64,000 nucleotides of DNA from Blastobasis lacticolella (Eukaryota > Arthropoda > Insecta > Lepidoptera > Blastobasidae), in NCBI GenBank assembly GCA_905147135.1, contig LR990042.1, positions 7,369,545 to 7,433,544 of the forward strand, written 5' to 3'. Positions 19,023 to 30,567 of this stretch are shown here, piece after piece (position 1 is the first letter of the stretch; every line of letters starts with the position of its first letter). Made by a program: the position numbers and the translations under genes. The notes beneath the pieces were generated by a model that worked only from the letters and a program-made list of their open reading frames with translations, made no database searches and was not told the DNA's origin.

Positions 19023-21645
19023 AAATAAAGAAGGATCTTTGATTTAAAAACAACAACACATCGAATGTGCATGTTTCATTATACGCACAAAATCATTCGA
19101 TAGTGAAAACTCAGAGCTACTAATAAATTCGCCATCGAAATTCATAAAATGCCCATCAAAAAGGTAGAACAAGAACAAATCCAATTATCTGGTTCGTTGA
19201 GGAGCCAAACAACAATAAATTAAACGTCCCCAGTGAGTATTATTGAGTTTAAGCGAGTACCTACCGGCTGCCGTTTCAAATCATTGTTTAGATCCACGTG
19301 GCGGTCGGGATCCCTTTAAAACCGAAACGTAAAATTTCAATTGGGCCTAGTTAAACGAAGAGGTCTCATTTTCCGCTCGATAGAGGCTTGAAAAGCCCTC
19401 GGACAGTTTCTGTTGCCGTTCCCATGGTTTTACGGGCTCATTGCGGCTGCGGCATTTAGCATTTTACTAACTTTGTCATATCCGCACTGGAATGGAACCG
19501 GTTTAATAGAACGTTGAATTGAAATTTAGTCGGAGACGGAAGTGTATTCTCGCGTATTGTGTATTGTGTGTTATTTAATGTTGTGTGTTATAAATGTCCG
19601 CGGTAAAAGCACATCGGCCAATTCGGTTTCGTAGCTTGGGAAGACAAAATTGAACGCGTATTAGTAAATAAGATAGCCGGAACTGGCCAATGTGCATTGT
19701 CGTTTGTATCATTTGCTATACTCTCTAATTATCGTTGTCAAAATCAAAAGAGATATTACTAAAAATTTTAGGAATATCAACTTAGGAGTTGCCTAATTTT
19801 AGTGCTATTGGGCAATAAAGATTAACCCACATCATATAGGTTCTATATTTTCGATAAACAAAATTGTACAGCATTTTGGTATTTTTAATGGCAAATGAAC
19901 AGACAGCTTTGTTAATAGACACGGCAAGTTATAGTGCCTTTCAAACAACTTTAACCCGCGATGTAATAGATTTTTGGGTAGAACGCCTTCAAGAGCTGAT
20001 AATTGCAGAGTGTAATGCGTGAATTTAGAAATATTTATAAAATGCCACCGCAGAGTGGTAAAAGTATCGTAAAAACAAGAAAGGCCAATGTAGTATAATT
20101 GCTGTGGTTTCACCACTAAGAAACTCTGGACTGTGAGAAACGATTTTACATTTTACCTAAATCTCTCCGCACCACAGTACACCCAAATGGGTGTACCTAC
20201 ATATTACAAGTAAACATAACACTAAACGCGACCATGCATATACATAACAGAGTTGAACAAGCCCAAAAGCTCTATCGCAACTAAAACATAAACAAAGTCA
20301 AACAGTGTGAAATTAAATCTGTATCAGAAAAGTTCGGCGCGGGGCGGCGCGAGACCCGCTACCAAATTAGGAGCTTATCCTGGATTATTTGACGGTCAAG
20401 CGCGGCTCTGATACTGCTCACAAATTAATTTACATTAGCACGATAGAAATAATGAAGTTAATACCTACTCTTACATAGGCCTTCGATATTTACACGATTC
20501 GTTTTTCTTTCCTGAATTTGGATTTTTTTTCTGTCTATAGGTGCATCAAAGGCCGGCACTGCATCTGCTCTCTAAGACTGCTCCTGGGCGACTGTAAACC
20601 GTTCGGACAGTAGCGAGTCAACTTGACTTGCAACTAGATAACCAAAATCAAATTTGGTACAGTGTATAGTGGCCGATCGTATGGCCGTAGAAGGAAGAGA
20701 ATTTTACGCAAAATTAGTAATTATAATTATTTATTAACGTTACTCGCCCATATCGATACAGAAATAGTGCTGGACACACTGTAATGTAAACTGCATTCGT
20801 CACTGTCCTTGATCAATGTAAATCGATAAGCCCGTAGTAGAACGTGTCGGTACTATATTCTCCTCTGCGGCATACCACGCGACATACAGAAATTATCTTG
20901 TAGTCACTAAAAATAGCATTCTATATTTTTTTCCGGCTTCTAGATCACGTCAACACACCCAGATTGAACGTTTTCCGACGATAAGCGATTTTGATATTAG
21001 TCGCTTAGCTGCGCATAATACAGAATGTATTACATTATAGCTGGCTAAGAGCCGGCGAGCGAGGTAAATCAGCTGTTAATGCAATAAGGCCTCGGGCGTT
21101 TCGGCGGGAGGTAGACTCTACGTAGAGCTTTGTAGGGGCTGTTGCGTGCCGTGTAGAGCACGCGATGCGGAGATAATTTCTCAAAGGTAACCGCAACCAC
21201 CCACCTCTCATTTTTACTACGTATAGATCCTCAACGTATTTTATATCTAGTCAAACACCGACTCTGATAATATTTCGCAACATTATGGTAGGGCGAAATA
21301 ACTAGGAAAATTTTGATTAAAATATTCTGTTACGTTGTTTGGTCTCAATTATAATTTTAATTGAAATTTCCCTCCATGTAACTTACTTTATAAAATGGAA
21401 GATATAATATTTGATACGCGCTATCTCCAGGAGGCGCAGGGGCCTAAGTAAAGTAATTAGCGGAGCTCTTTGGCCTTGATTGCTTCCGACACTCGGTCCC
21501 CTTGGCTCTCACTTTTATGCTACATTACGTAATTGATACGTCGTCGTCACTAAGCGCGCGAACAATGACTTACCTTGTACAGCCACCTAATAATATATCA
21601 ACGTTCGAATTTCCTAATTACCTACAACGTTCTTTTATCTACGTA
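19023..21645. other. Long unique stretch
   Basis: Mostly AT-rich without matches elsewhere in the window. A 94-codon open frame on the minus strand (20116-19832) shows no recognisable domain and I do not call it a gene. Around 20330-20420 the sequence becomes GC-rich (GGCGCGGGGCGGCGCGAGAC) and again at 21050-21170; these could be regulatory islands. Confidence 0.4.
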
Positions 21646-21653
21646 ATGTGCCC

Positions 21654-21887
21654 TTAGTAACATATTGTTCTTACTTTTGTAGCTCTGCCTGTTTGTTGCT
21701 TTTTAAGGGCTTCGTAGAGGTCTTTCATTGTACTGTTGACACGTGTCGTTCGTGGCGTAGCACCGCACACACATGTATAGTCCTCCGTAAACAAAATTTC
21801 CTTGCAAACACCAACTTCGGCGCAAAATCTAGAGATTTCCTTACGTGCCAAGTCATGTCCCAGTGGCAGTTTCTTATTTTTGGCCAT
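21654..21887 (-). pseudogene. Unidentified 77-codon open fragment at the edge of a foldback repeat
   Basis: The frame starts MAKNKKLPLGHDLARKE and continues with ISRFCAEVGVCKEILF to a stop near 21654. Its ATG lies just inside a block (CCATAGTAACACATACTC at 21883-21900) that is also the arm of the palindrome at 44851-45475. That placement suggests the first exon or a remnant of a protein carried by the repeat family. I do not recognise the sequence, and it may be chance. Confidence 0.3.
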
Positions 21888-22170
21888 AGTAACACATACT
21901 CAGTGAAAATTTCAAGTGTATAACTATTTTGGTTCCAAAGGTTCAGTCACAAATAGCGGTACTGCGGCGGCCAGGATCCCGGCCAGTTGACGTCACAGCT
22001 AGATCTCGTCAGCATCAGATATTTTCACAAGAATATATGTACGGCTTTCGAAACATTTTTCACGGACTTTTTAGTTTTGATTTTGATTTTAACACTATGT
22101 CACTGAATATGGTAATATTCACATTAGGAAACTTCCTCAATTTTGGGAGCATCATCCAATGAGGCAGTAC
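21883..22170 (+). repeat. Repeat related to the palindrome at 44.85-45.48 kb
   Basis: CCATAGTAACACATACTC, TTCAGTCACAAATAGCG and GGCCAGTTGACGTCACAGC match the right arm of the later palindrome (CATAGTAACACATACTCTG, TTCAGTCACAACGAG, GGCCTGGTGACGTCACGC). At its far end TTAGGAAACTTCCTCAAT matches, inverted, GAGGAAGTTTCCTAATAT near 44682. The element is non-coding apart from the fragment upstream. Confidence 0.55.
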
Positions 22171-23218
22171 GGGCGAGGAAACTATTACTGCTTTTTATGC
22201 GACCACGTACCGGCCTTTCGCCGTAAAGGAGGTTTACATGGCTACACAACTAGGTAGACGTTTGATAGGAATACGTTGGAATTTAGAGAAGAATCTGTGT
22301 TTTAGAATTATAGCCTATATAGTGAACTAAGACACGGGTAGCCAAAAAAAGAAATCTAGTCCGGATCCGTAAAAAGATTTTGCCTTTACGAGTCCGGAGG
22401 GTGACGTAGGTAGGATTTTTCTTGATTTAGGATGTATCTGCAAAACAATTACTTCGGTTGCCGGTCTCGGAATTTCGACATTGGGTATTGGCATCAGGAC
22501 CTACACTGCCGGTAGCTGAGATTGAAAACGTCGTCTGTCGACACCAAAATGGCCGCTAGGGACAAGTGATTGTCAATATGCAAAAGAAATCATAAAAATA
22601 CTTCCGTTGGCAAGTCGAAACTGCCCCTAATAATCGAAACCTGCGGGCGTTTCTGCGCTTCGTCATGGCATTTACTTACCCAAACGAATTTAAGCCCATA
22701 TGGAATATATGCACGAACACTCTTAAGCCTGCCATCGTCGGCAGCCGAATCAGGTACCGGTAGATGCAGCACTTTCTTTTTATTACTCCATTTTCCTTGA
22801 ACTGTCTTAATTTTCGTTGACTGATACCTACTAAATCATTCGTTAACCTTCGTTTACTCGAATCAAGTTACTTATAGGTATTCCAGGAATAGAAGTGCTG
22901 TTACTTTGTAAAGGGATATCTTGTAATAATTGGCTAAAGCCAATTAAGATTCATAGTTTTAAGCTGGGTATGATTAAATCTTTTGAAATATTTTGTTTTA
23001 GCAACTGTTTCCTTAGTTATTTCCCTGAGAAATAAAATTAATATCAGTCTGAATCTTAGATTAAACAGTATTTGTAGGATGGTTCTGAAGAATTACAAGG
23101 GGGATCAAAGTTTGTCTGAGAATCTTATTATTATTTTTAACTTTTATGTCGGTTTTGGCGTGTATCACGTGTACATCTACATGACGTCACACCTTGAGAG
23201 CCAAGCACTTTAGATATT
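22171..23218. other. Unique DNA without recognised genes
   Basis: Short open frames on both strands at 22570-22800 have no recognisable domain. No inverted repeat or match to other parts of the window was found. Confidence 0.35.
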
Positions 23219-23420
23219 GAGTTTTTTATGGTTCGCAGTGACAAACGAGCAGATAGCCCACCTGATGGTAAGCGATAATTGTCGCCCATAACTGTTGCAG
23301 GTAACAAAATGCAGAACCGCAGGAGCGTTGTCACAGAAATTGTGATAGCTGCCATATCCTTCAAGCCAGTGGTATTCACCCAGGCGGACTCCTCAGGCTT
23401 GACAGAGTCCTACCATCATA
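23219..23420 (-). repeat. LINE 3'-tail repeat, type B
   Basis: The plus strand shows GAGTTTTTTATGGTTCGCAG, GACAAACGAGCAGATAGCCC, ACCTGATGGTAAGCGATAAT and, further right, TTCACCCAGGCGGACTCCTC. The same order of blocks occurs at 9555-9830. The T-run marks the poly-A end of the minus strand. Confidence 0.65.
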
Positions 23421-23610
23421 TAACGAGATGTCTTCCGGCTGTTTTTATTCGCAATAACATAGTAAAAGGTGTTGCTGGTTTCCGGAAGTGAACCTTTTTT
23501 CAGCTTAGGGAAGGCACTTAACTTAGGATAATGTATTTAAGTAGTATGCAAAAGACAATAAAAATTTAGTTTTTCGAGGCTTATCATAGTGGCAAGCTAC
23601 CTTCAACATC

Positions 23611-23650
23611 TAACAGTAATAGTAACTACGCATAGTTACTATTACTGTTA
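23611..23650. repeat. Perfect 17-bp hairpin
   Basis: TAACAGTAATAGTAACT (23611-23627), loop ACGCAT, then the exact inverse AGTTACTATTACTGTTA (23634-23650). All 17 pairs match. It is not embedded in a recognisable larger repeat. Confidence 0.85.
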
Positions 23651-23805
23651 AAAAATAGACTTTCATAGTTATTCACTACACATTTATCGGACTTGTTACC
23701 TCGGTTAGTATTGGTACGAGTAGTAGTAACTATGACGCATGCAACTGCGTCGAAATATCGAGGTAAAAACAGTACAAATCGGGTTAACAAACCTGATAAT
23801 ATGTA

Positions 23806-24063
23806 ATTAATCAATAATAATAATAAATATGCTTGGACAATTCACACAGCGCCATCTAGCCCCAAAGTAAGAAAAGCCTGTGTTATGGGTGCCACAAAAC
23901 TGATAAACTAGTTATATATTTTTAAATACATATACAACACCCAGACCCGCAACAGATATTAAAATTCATCATTTCAATTTCTGTCCGGTCGGGAATCGAA
24001 CCCGGTATCTCTCCGTGGCAAATAAATGTTAACAAACTGAACCAGTCAGGTCGCCAAGTGCTG
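23806..24063 (-). repeat. tRNA-Gly-like SINE (family A), copy 1
   Basis: On the minus strand the head reads GGCGACCTGACTGGTTCAGT (A-box region) and ACCGGGTTCGATTCCCGACC (B-box). A body with GAAATGATGAATTTTAAT, CTGGGTGTTG and GGCGCTGTGTGAATTGTCC follows, and an ATT-type repeat tail. The best copy (41700-41985) resembles tRNA-Gly with GCC anticodon, which suggests the source of the head. Confidence 0.8.
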
Positions 24064-25598
24064 TGGGTTGAAAATGTAGCTATCAACTATAAATATTGGT
24101 AAGCATTCGCTGTGGTTGATTTGCAAAAAATTATCTAAAATACGGACTTTATACTTAGTAGATTTAACTTGAAACTTTACATAAGAACAAATTTTACACT
24201 TGGCTCCCCTTTGTAAAGCCATAATGCTCTGTCATCAAAAGATGAAAAGAAAACAAATATTTGCAAAAGCCCTACGGCAAAGTACAGAAAGGGCTGTGAA
24301 ATCCAACATCTGAAGAACAATGAAGGGCTTTAAAAATATTCTTTTAATTTTCGACATGGAAATTCAACAACATGACCTTTGTTTTACTGTGCCGTATTGG
24401 CTTTGGGGTTTTTAATATAAATAGAACACTTGTGTAGCCCGAATGGCATTTGTTAATCAAAATACAATGAAATTACCTACTTTAGTTAGAATCACTGAAA
24501 ATAATTGCTGTGCTCTTATAAAATATCCATACCCAGAGCTTTATCTATCTCTGAAATATAAAAAAATTATATATCTATTATTTGAAATATTAATTATTGT
24601 CTTGCAATGAACAGTCGTTGTTTGGTAGGCACCCCCCTTATCAAAGGGATCAATAGCGATTTTGTGGAGAACCTTAATTCGGAATTACAATAATCAATTG
24701 TGTAAGTAATGGGAATGAATGATCCTTCAGGTGTGAGCATTCGTACACTCAGTGATGAGCATTAAATTGACTCGTTAATTAACGAAGTTATGTACGAGCC
24801 TGGATTAACTTTGAAGTTAACTTCAAAATATGTTAACGACGCAACATTACATTTGTAGTAGAGCCACGCTATTGGCAAGTTATGCCTGTAGTAAAAAAAA
24901 GCACTAGTTCCGGTTCGACCGGGAAAGTTCTTCCCTCGGTAAGAAGATATTGGCTGTAGATACATTCGATAATAGAATATAGGGGAGGGCGGGGTTGAAC
25001 GTTCCACTTTTTTTTATAAGAATGAATTTATTCCAGTTTTATCATGTACGGATCAGTTAAATTATTAAAAGTTTTGCCATGTTCAATTTTTGTCATGGGG
25101 CTGGTTGTTCCATCTTTGAAAGAAATTTTCCAATAGCAATTACTTTCGTTACTGATAGTATAAATCAAAGATAAAAGTACTAGAATCAAAACCCATATCT
25201 CATTTAATAAAAAAAAAATGGACATAGGTAACGAAATAACGTCAAATACAAATCTCATTATAGGTTCATGTTTTGTGCTTCTGATTATCTTTGACAAGGA
25301 TATCAGCTACGTAGTTCAGAGTTGAAGCAAAGTTAGCAATGTTCTTTCTTTTCTTTTTGATATACACTTACGTAAAAAACTGTTACCTACTAAAATTAAT
25401 GACTAGTACTTTGTTCAAGGTGGAATATTAAACCCCCAAAATTATTTAAGGTAGTATAAAATTCTAATAAAATTATTATAAAGGCCAACTAATAAATGCA
25501 AGTAGCACATAAATTAATTGAAACAGACCAAAATATTTATGTAAGAAAATAATCACAAACGCAACATTTATATATGTACCGTCAACCGGTTACCACAC
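24064..25598. other. Unique AT-rich DNA
   Basis: An 89-codon minus-strand open frame (25297-25028) contains a hydrophobic stretch (residues ~12-42) but has no recognisable domain and simple AT-driven composition; I do not call it. No repeats match elsewhere. Confidence 0.35.
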
Positions 25599-25601
25599 TT
25601 A

Positions 25602-26796
25602 CACCCGGTTTCTGAAACGCTTGTCAAATCATTGATTAGCTAACAGACTGTCACATTTAACAAGCTGTTAAATCACCGTGGGTTTCTGAAAGGCCAATCA
25701 ATCTATTGTTAGCTAATCGACCATTAACAAGAGATCAATTTTTTCGTCTGGCTACCCCTGCTAAAATCAGTCACATTCATTCACTCATATATGTTTTGTT
25801 TCTGTCTAACGCATTGATTTGTCTCTGTCCCTAGCGGCCTTTTGATAGTGGCGGGATATTCAACTTTTAGATGAAACTGATAGCGATTGTATAGTTTTCG
25901 TGTAAAATCGAATATTATCAAAAAAAAATATACAGAGCGAGAAAAGAGAAATTATAACAATATTTATGTTATAGGGTCACGGGTTCCAGTGAATCAGTAA
26001 TCCCATAATCATCATCTTTATTCAGTTAGGTGAGTCCCGGTCCACTGCTGAATACAGTCCTCCCACGGCTTCGGACCAGGTCCTGGTTCAGGTCTAGGTA
26101 CTGGCCCCAGACCAGGTACTGGTTCAGGTCCAGGTCCTGGAACAGGACCACTTCGTGGTTCAGGTCCAGGTCCTGGCTTCGGACCAGGTCCTGGCCCCGC
26201 ACCAGGTCCTGGTTCAGGTTTTGGCCCTGGCCCCGGACCAGCTCCTAGTTCAGGTCCAGGCCCTGGACCCTGACATATCCGTGGTTCAGGTCCTGGTCCT
26301 GGTTCAGGTCCATGTCCAGGCCCCGAACCAGGTCCTGGTCCAGCTAATATTTATGGTCTATGTGCTGGCACTGGTCTAGGTCCTGGTTCTGGTTCAAGCT
26401 CAAATTGTGATAAAGGTTGCAGTTTTGGTCATGATCCTGGACCAGAACCTGGACCCTAGACCTGAACTTTGCCTTGGACCAAAACTAGGACCTGGACCAG
26501 GGCCAGGACCAAGACCTAGACCAAGAAAATCGGATATAATTTCTTTTGACAATCGGTTAATTGGTAGATTTTCGCTAATTAAAATAACAAGGCGATAACA
26601 TACAGTTAACATGAGAAAAAGCTTTCCGGAAACCCAAAATTACATTAATCAGCCGTTAACTGGAGATTTGACAATCCGTTGACAAGCTGTTAACAAGCCG
26701 TCAATTGGCCCTTTCAGAAACCCAAACTGCATTTAATTAGAGTTTAACAAGCTGTTACGTGATTTTTGCGTTGACAAGCGTTTCAGAAACCGGGTG
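25602..26796. mobile_element. Long MITE with TTA duplication and internal minisatellite, copy 1
   Basis: Terminal inverted repeats of 26 bp match perfectly (CACCCGGTTTCTGAAACGCT, then TGTCAA). TTA flanks both sides (25599-25601 and 26797-26799). Inside each end, GGTTTCTGAAAGG and TTAACAAGCTGTTAA are repeated as subterminal motifs. The middle carries the GGTCCAGGTCCTGG minisatellite. A short copy of a LINE-like segment (GGTCCACTGCTGAATACAG near 26038) was captured. The length is 1,195 bp, with no transposase. The three-base TWA duplication fits PIF/Harbinger mobilisation. Confidence 0.85.
26066..26510. repeat. GGTCCTGGTTCAGG minisatellite
   Basis: Imperfect repeats built from six-base steps of type GGTYCW, for example GGTCCAGGTCCTGG and GGTTCAGGT, run through the middle of the MITE. 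Both strands stay open in some frames and would give VQVQVLAPDQ- or PGPGPG-like peptides, but this follows from the repeat and is not evidence for a gene. Confidence 0.85.
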
Positions 26797-26799
26797 TTA

Positions 26800-27331
26800 G
26801 TCGCGGTCATGGCGTTATTAAAATAGATGCCATCACAGCGCTACGATGTTTTGCGACACGCTCAAACTTATTGCTATATTTTTTCTCGCAAAGCTATATG
26901 CATCGCAACAACTTACGTCCGGCACATCGAACCCGGCCCTACCTGTAATTACCTTTTAGACAAGATGGGAATATTATAGAGCTTATATATAATAGTTTTT
27001 CCCACAGCCGCTGGCGCAGCGGAGCGTACTGCTTTAACGGCCTCCGAACCACCACTAAAAGGATGGTACGCCTTTGCCTACTGCGCTATCGCCGTATTAA
27101 AAAGATAGGGAAACGAAAAGAAACTTCAAAAGAGAGAAAAAAATGTGATCAGATACGTTGGTCAAAGAGACATTACATGGCAACATTATACGAAATTGGT
27201 TGTGGTAGGTGTATTTCCTTCATTTTTCATAAAAAGCTTTGCAATAGCATGACTTAGCTCTCCGCAAATATTTTGACATATTTGTATTAATAGTCTGCGG
27301 CTTTCCGTCATTTTAACTACCTACACTGTAT
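26800..27331. other. Unique DNA
   Basis: No repeat match or coding domain was seen; a 64-codon plus-strand frame (27063-27257) is lysine/arginine-rich without a recognisable motif. Confidence 0.35.
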
Positions 27332-27600
27332 ATCATCATCACAGCCCATCTACAGTCCACTGCAGGATTTAGGGCCTCTTCCACGAAAGGGGAGGTTATT
27401 GCCATAATCTCCACGCTTGGCCGGCGGGTTGGAGATCGCAGTGTTGTAAATATAACAATGGAAAACGCTACTGCCCATTTTTCAGCCTAGAGAGACTCTA
27501 GATCTTTGGTCTTGAAAACATTAGTCGCCTTGTACGACACCCACGAGTTTAAGGGGTTGGTGCTATTCTACTCTGCCGGACACCACACGGCAAATTGTGT
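27332..27600 (+). repeat. RTE-like LINE 3' region, copy 2
   Basis: CATCATCACAGCCCATCTAC, GGCGGGTTGGAGATCGCAGT, TTAGTCGCCTTGTACGACAC and CACCACACGGCAAATTG follow the same order as 7117-7365, with small deletions. Confidence 0.7.
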
Positions 27601-28462
27601 ATACACTGTATATAAATTATGCCAATGCGGCAATAGTGATAATTATTGTGACGGAATGCTAAAAAACTTTCAGTTTTATAAATATTCCAATTAACTTCAT
27701 CATTGAACATCGGCATCAATCCTTAGCTGACCATGTTTAGGTGGACCACACTTCCAAACCACTGCTCGAATATATATACCAATTAGATAACAATCGTACT
27801 GAATAATCTGTTTGGTTAACCGAGAAACACAGGATCCCATGGCAACGAGAAATGAAACGTTGGCATTATGACTGTCTGAAGGGTCCCCGTTGTGTTTCCT
27901 GCGATCTTGAGATCACTTGTCCGGGAATTAAGCATTCCTTTGTTCCCGGATTACCGTTCCTTGGCAGCACCAACTATTTTCTTACAATATCTGTTGTTGA
28001 ATTTCCATTCGTAAGTCCGCGACCTCTCAAATAATCCCCGTGTTGGGTATAATGGCCCCTTTATGTTTACGCTGCGAAACCGTGCGATGAGGAGTTACTG
28101 CAGATTGGACGGCAAAATGATAGTACCACCTTTTTGTCCCATTTCACAGTACCCTACACCTATAATATTATATTGTTTTCTCAATGATTATTCCAAAACG
28201 CGGGTCGAGTTCAACCAAGCATACCTGGTATTTCAATATGCCAAAGGCCACGAGTTGTTTATCTATTTGAAATTGTGAATGTCGGTGAGGTACGAGTGTA
28301 GTTTAAACAACCGCTACCCGCGCTTTGTGTCGGCCTGCCGCCGCTTCAATGGACGCATTGACTGTACTCGAGTTGCGGTATTTACTTCACGATATAAATA
28401 AATAAATTCTTGGACTGCTAATCTAAAATGCTATCTAGCTCCAAACAAAGCAATTGTCTTTT
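27601..28462. other. Unique DNA
   Basis: No repeat matches elsewhere in the window. Two open frames of 60-71 codons (27852-28034 and 28063-28278, plus strand) lack domain signals. The TTA at 28463-28465 is the left flank of the next element. Confidence 0.35.
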
Positions 28463-28465
28463 TTA

Positions 28466-28764
28466 GGCGCGGATTATATCAAGCGTCGGCGACGCACGTT
28501 GCGTCGGCGACGCAACTTGCGTTATGCTGTCAACTCAAAATTGTATGAACTTCCAATGCGCGCGCCGACGCAACCTGCGTTTTACCTGCGTCGCCGACGC
28601 AACCTGCGTTATCGACGCTGCCTGCGTCGGCGACGCATCTTTCGTTAAGCTGTCAACTCAAAATTGTATGATTTTCAAATGCGCGCGCCGACGCAGGTAA
28701 AACGCAGGTTGCGTCGGCGACGCAGGTAAAACGCAGGTTGCGTCGGCGCGCGCGTCAAGAATTC
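28466..28764 (+). repeat. Left GC-rich terminal repeat of the 7.4-kb element
   Basis: About ten copies of GCGTCGGCGACGC or its near-complement are spaced by CAACCTGCGTT and AACGCAGGTT. An internal segment GCTGTCAACTCAAAATTGTA occurs twice (28529 and 28651). Strong self-complementarity gives long hairpins. CpG density is far above the surrounding DNA. Confidence 0.75.
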
Positions 28765-28767
28765 TAA

Positions 28768-29940
28768 GGCCGGGCACAGACCTACCGGTCAGGGCCGGGC
28801 CGGGCCAAACCTGCCGATCAGGGCCGGGCCGGGTTTAACGTGAAGGCCATATTATTTTCATCGAAAATGTACTAGCCGTCACACACTTATAGACGCCCGG
28901 AGAGCGCACCCGGTTAAAACTTTCAACCGTCCTGAAACGTACGAACCGTCCTTGCATATAATCTTCTTATAATCGGCATATACAGACCGTAAGCTTTCCG
29001 GGCCGGGCCCATTGGGGCGGATCTGTAATTATCAAAGAGATTGGTATACCTGGGAAAGGTATATTCCTCTATGGTTGACCCTGAGTCCATTACTTTGGCA
29101 GGGCAAAAATATCTATGTTGAAATATAAAAAACAAGGATTATCACAACCGTAATCTCAAAGACGTTGCGTGGCAAGAAGTAAATAGATATGTTGATGTGA
29201 AGTTTAAATGTTAGATAAAGACGAGAAAAAAATACGTATCAGTCTACTGTCATCAGTCTTCGTGAATACATGAATTGGACCCGGGTCAAGTTGGCTCTGT
29301 TTAGCCTGAGGCTTGAACTGGGTCCAGCCCCAAGTTGACTCTTTCTATTCGGAAACGATTGGTCCTAGAACACTACTCCCTAAATATATATGATAGTACT
29401 CGTCGAATTCTACATTTCGAATGACAGTTTTAAATTTAACGTCTCTCTCACAAAACGTAGATTTCGACGAGTACCAAATATCATTTTTCTATAGAAACTA
29501 TTCTTCTAGGACCTATGGTTCTCAATTTATAACAGTTTTCAATTTGCATCAGTTACTTTAAATGTATATCTCGACGAGTGATATAATTCTTTTTAGAGAC
29601 TAGTGTTCTAGGACCAATAGAATCAGAGTTATAACGGCTTTAAGTTTAACAGCCATCATTCGAAATGTAGATATGGACGAGTAGGTACAGTAGTTCAGTA
29701 GACTGATACTGCCTACCCGAATTTTTTTCCTCTCCTCATCCAACCTACCATCTTTCCCTTTTTTGTAGGTTTTCAGCGCCAAGCAGTAAGGCGATGCACA
29801 TTAATTCGTCATCTATTTCTACCCGTTAACCTTTCCCGGCAAGCGCCTGATAACGACTAAGAAAATTTTAAGAATGTCCGGCCCGGTAGGTGTGCCGGTT
29901 GGGCCCGTCCCTGACCTTTTCCATAGGTCTGTGCCCGCAC
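28768..29940. mobile_element. Foldback element with GGGCACAGACCTA ends and TAA duplication
   Basis: The left end GGCCGGGCACAGACCTACCG and the inverse of the right end GTGCGGGCACAGACCTATGG share the GGGCACAGACCTA core and inner TCAGGG/GGCCGGGCC blocks. TAA flanks both sides (28765-28767 and 29941-29943). The length is 1,173 bp. The centre holds units related to the 104-bp array at 34.5 kb (about 29345-29690). No coding region is present. Confidence 0.7.
29345..29690. repeat. Diverged units of the 104-bp repeat
   Basis: GATAGTACTCGTCGAATTCT, TACATTTCGAATGACAG, TAGTGTTCTAGGACCAAT and TTCGAAATGTAGAT are the conserved pieces of the array at 34500-35495, here in both orientations and without an intact TGACAGCTGTCA palindrome. 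Confidence 0.65.
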
Positions 29941-29943
29941 TAA

Positions 29944-30535
29944 AGCAGGGCTTTTATGTCAACAAGACAAGGAGTTTATATACTGCAAAATGAGTTTGGA
30001 TAGAGACTGGGAGACTGGATATCACAAGATATATCCATAGAGTTATATACCTCGTATAGTAACTCTATGGGCTATCCATAATAGACCCTGACCCCACACA
30101 GGCGTGGGCGATGCGGTCGCGTACTATTGGCCTGAATGCGCCCGCGTACAGACGTTCATCATATCAGCCAAAAGACACCCATGTTGAGCATATGCCGCCT
30201 TCCGAGATCTCCACGACATCCTGTCCTGTGCTTCCGCATCCGGCTGGCAGCTATCGCCCTCAGATTTATAGTTAGCAGTCGCCTCTAGATCAAGCCATTG
30301 ACAAAAAAAAGAAAATAATTATACTTAATAATAATAAACTACACCCAAGTTACACCGGTCAGAGGTATGCCCAACCTCCGAAAGATAGTCAATGCACTGG
30401 CCTATCATAATAATAATCACATGTATGACCTGTGCAGCGAAGGGGGATGTCACGGCCACCCGCTTGCAGAACGCGTCGTGAGTTTTCTGCTGTGTTCCCT
30501 TTAAGAACTACAGATCGCCCCTGTTTGGGGGAAGC
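29944..30535. other. Unresolved interior DNA
   Basis: No coding domain was found. A minus-strand frame at 30574-30389 (61 codons) shows no recognisable motif. Confidence 0.3.
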
Positions 30536-30563
30536 TTTTAGTGACAAGTCATTGTCACTAAAA
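30536..30563. repeat. Perfect 12-bp hairpin
   Basis: TTTTAGTGACAA, loop GTCA, TTGTCACTAAAA. All 12 pairs match. It lies four bases left of the short MITE at 30568. Confidence 0.8.
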
Positions 30564-30567
30564 TTTC

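Noticed and set aside
19832..20116. A 94-codon minus-strand frame as a LINE C-terminus
   Set aside because: A vague resemblance to LINE tails could not be backed by any motif; left as unassigned unique DNA.
25028..25297. A small membrane protein gene (89 codons, minus)
   Set aside because: The hydrophobic stretch is what AT-rich random sequence encodes; no start context, family or homologous copy supports it.
26030..26612. Open frames giving arginine/serine-, valine/glutamine- or glycine/proline-rich peptides on both strands
   Set aside because: They follow from the six-base minisatellite being free of stops in several frames; the same occurs at 61799-62472 in the second MITE copy. There is no independent coding evidence.
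28466..28764. A CRISPR array, because short repeats are regularly spaced
   Set aside because: The repeats are inverted as well as direct, vary in sequence and form the ends of a transposon; the genome is eukaryotic.
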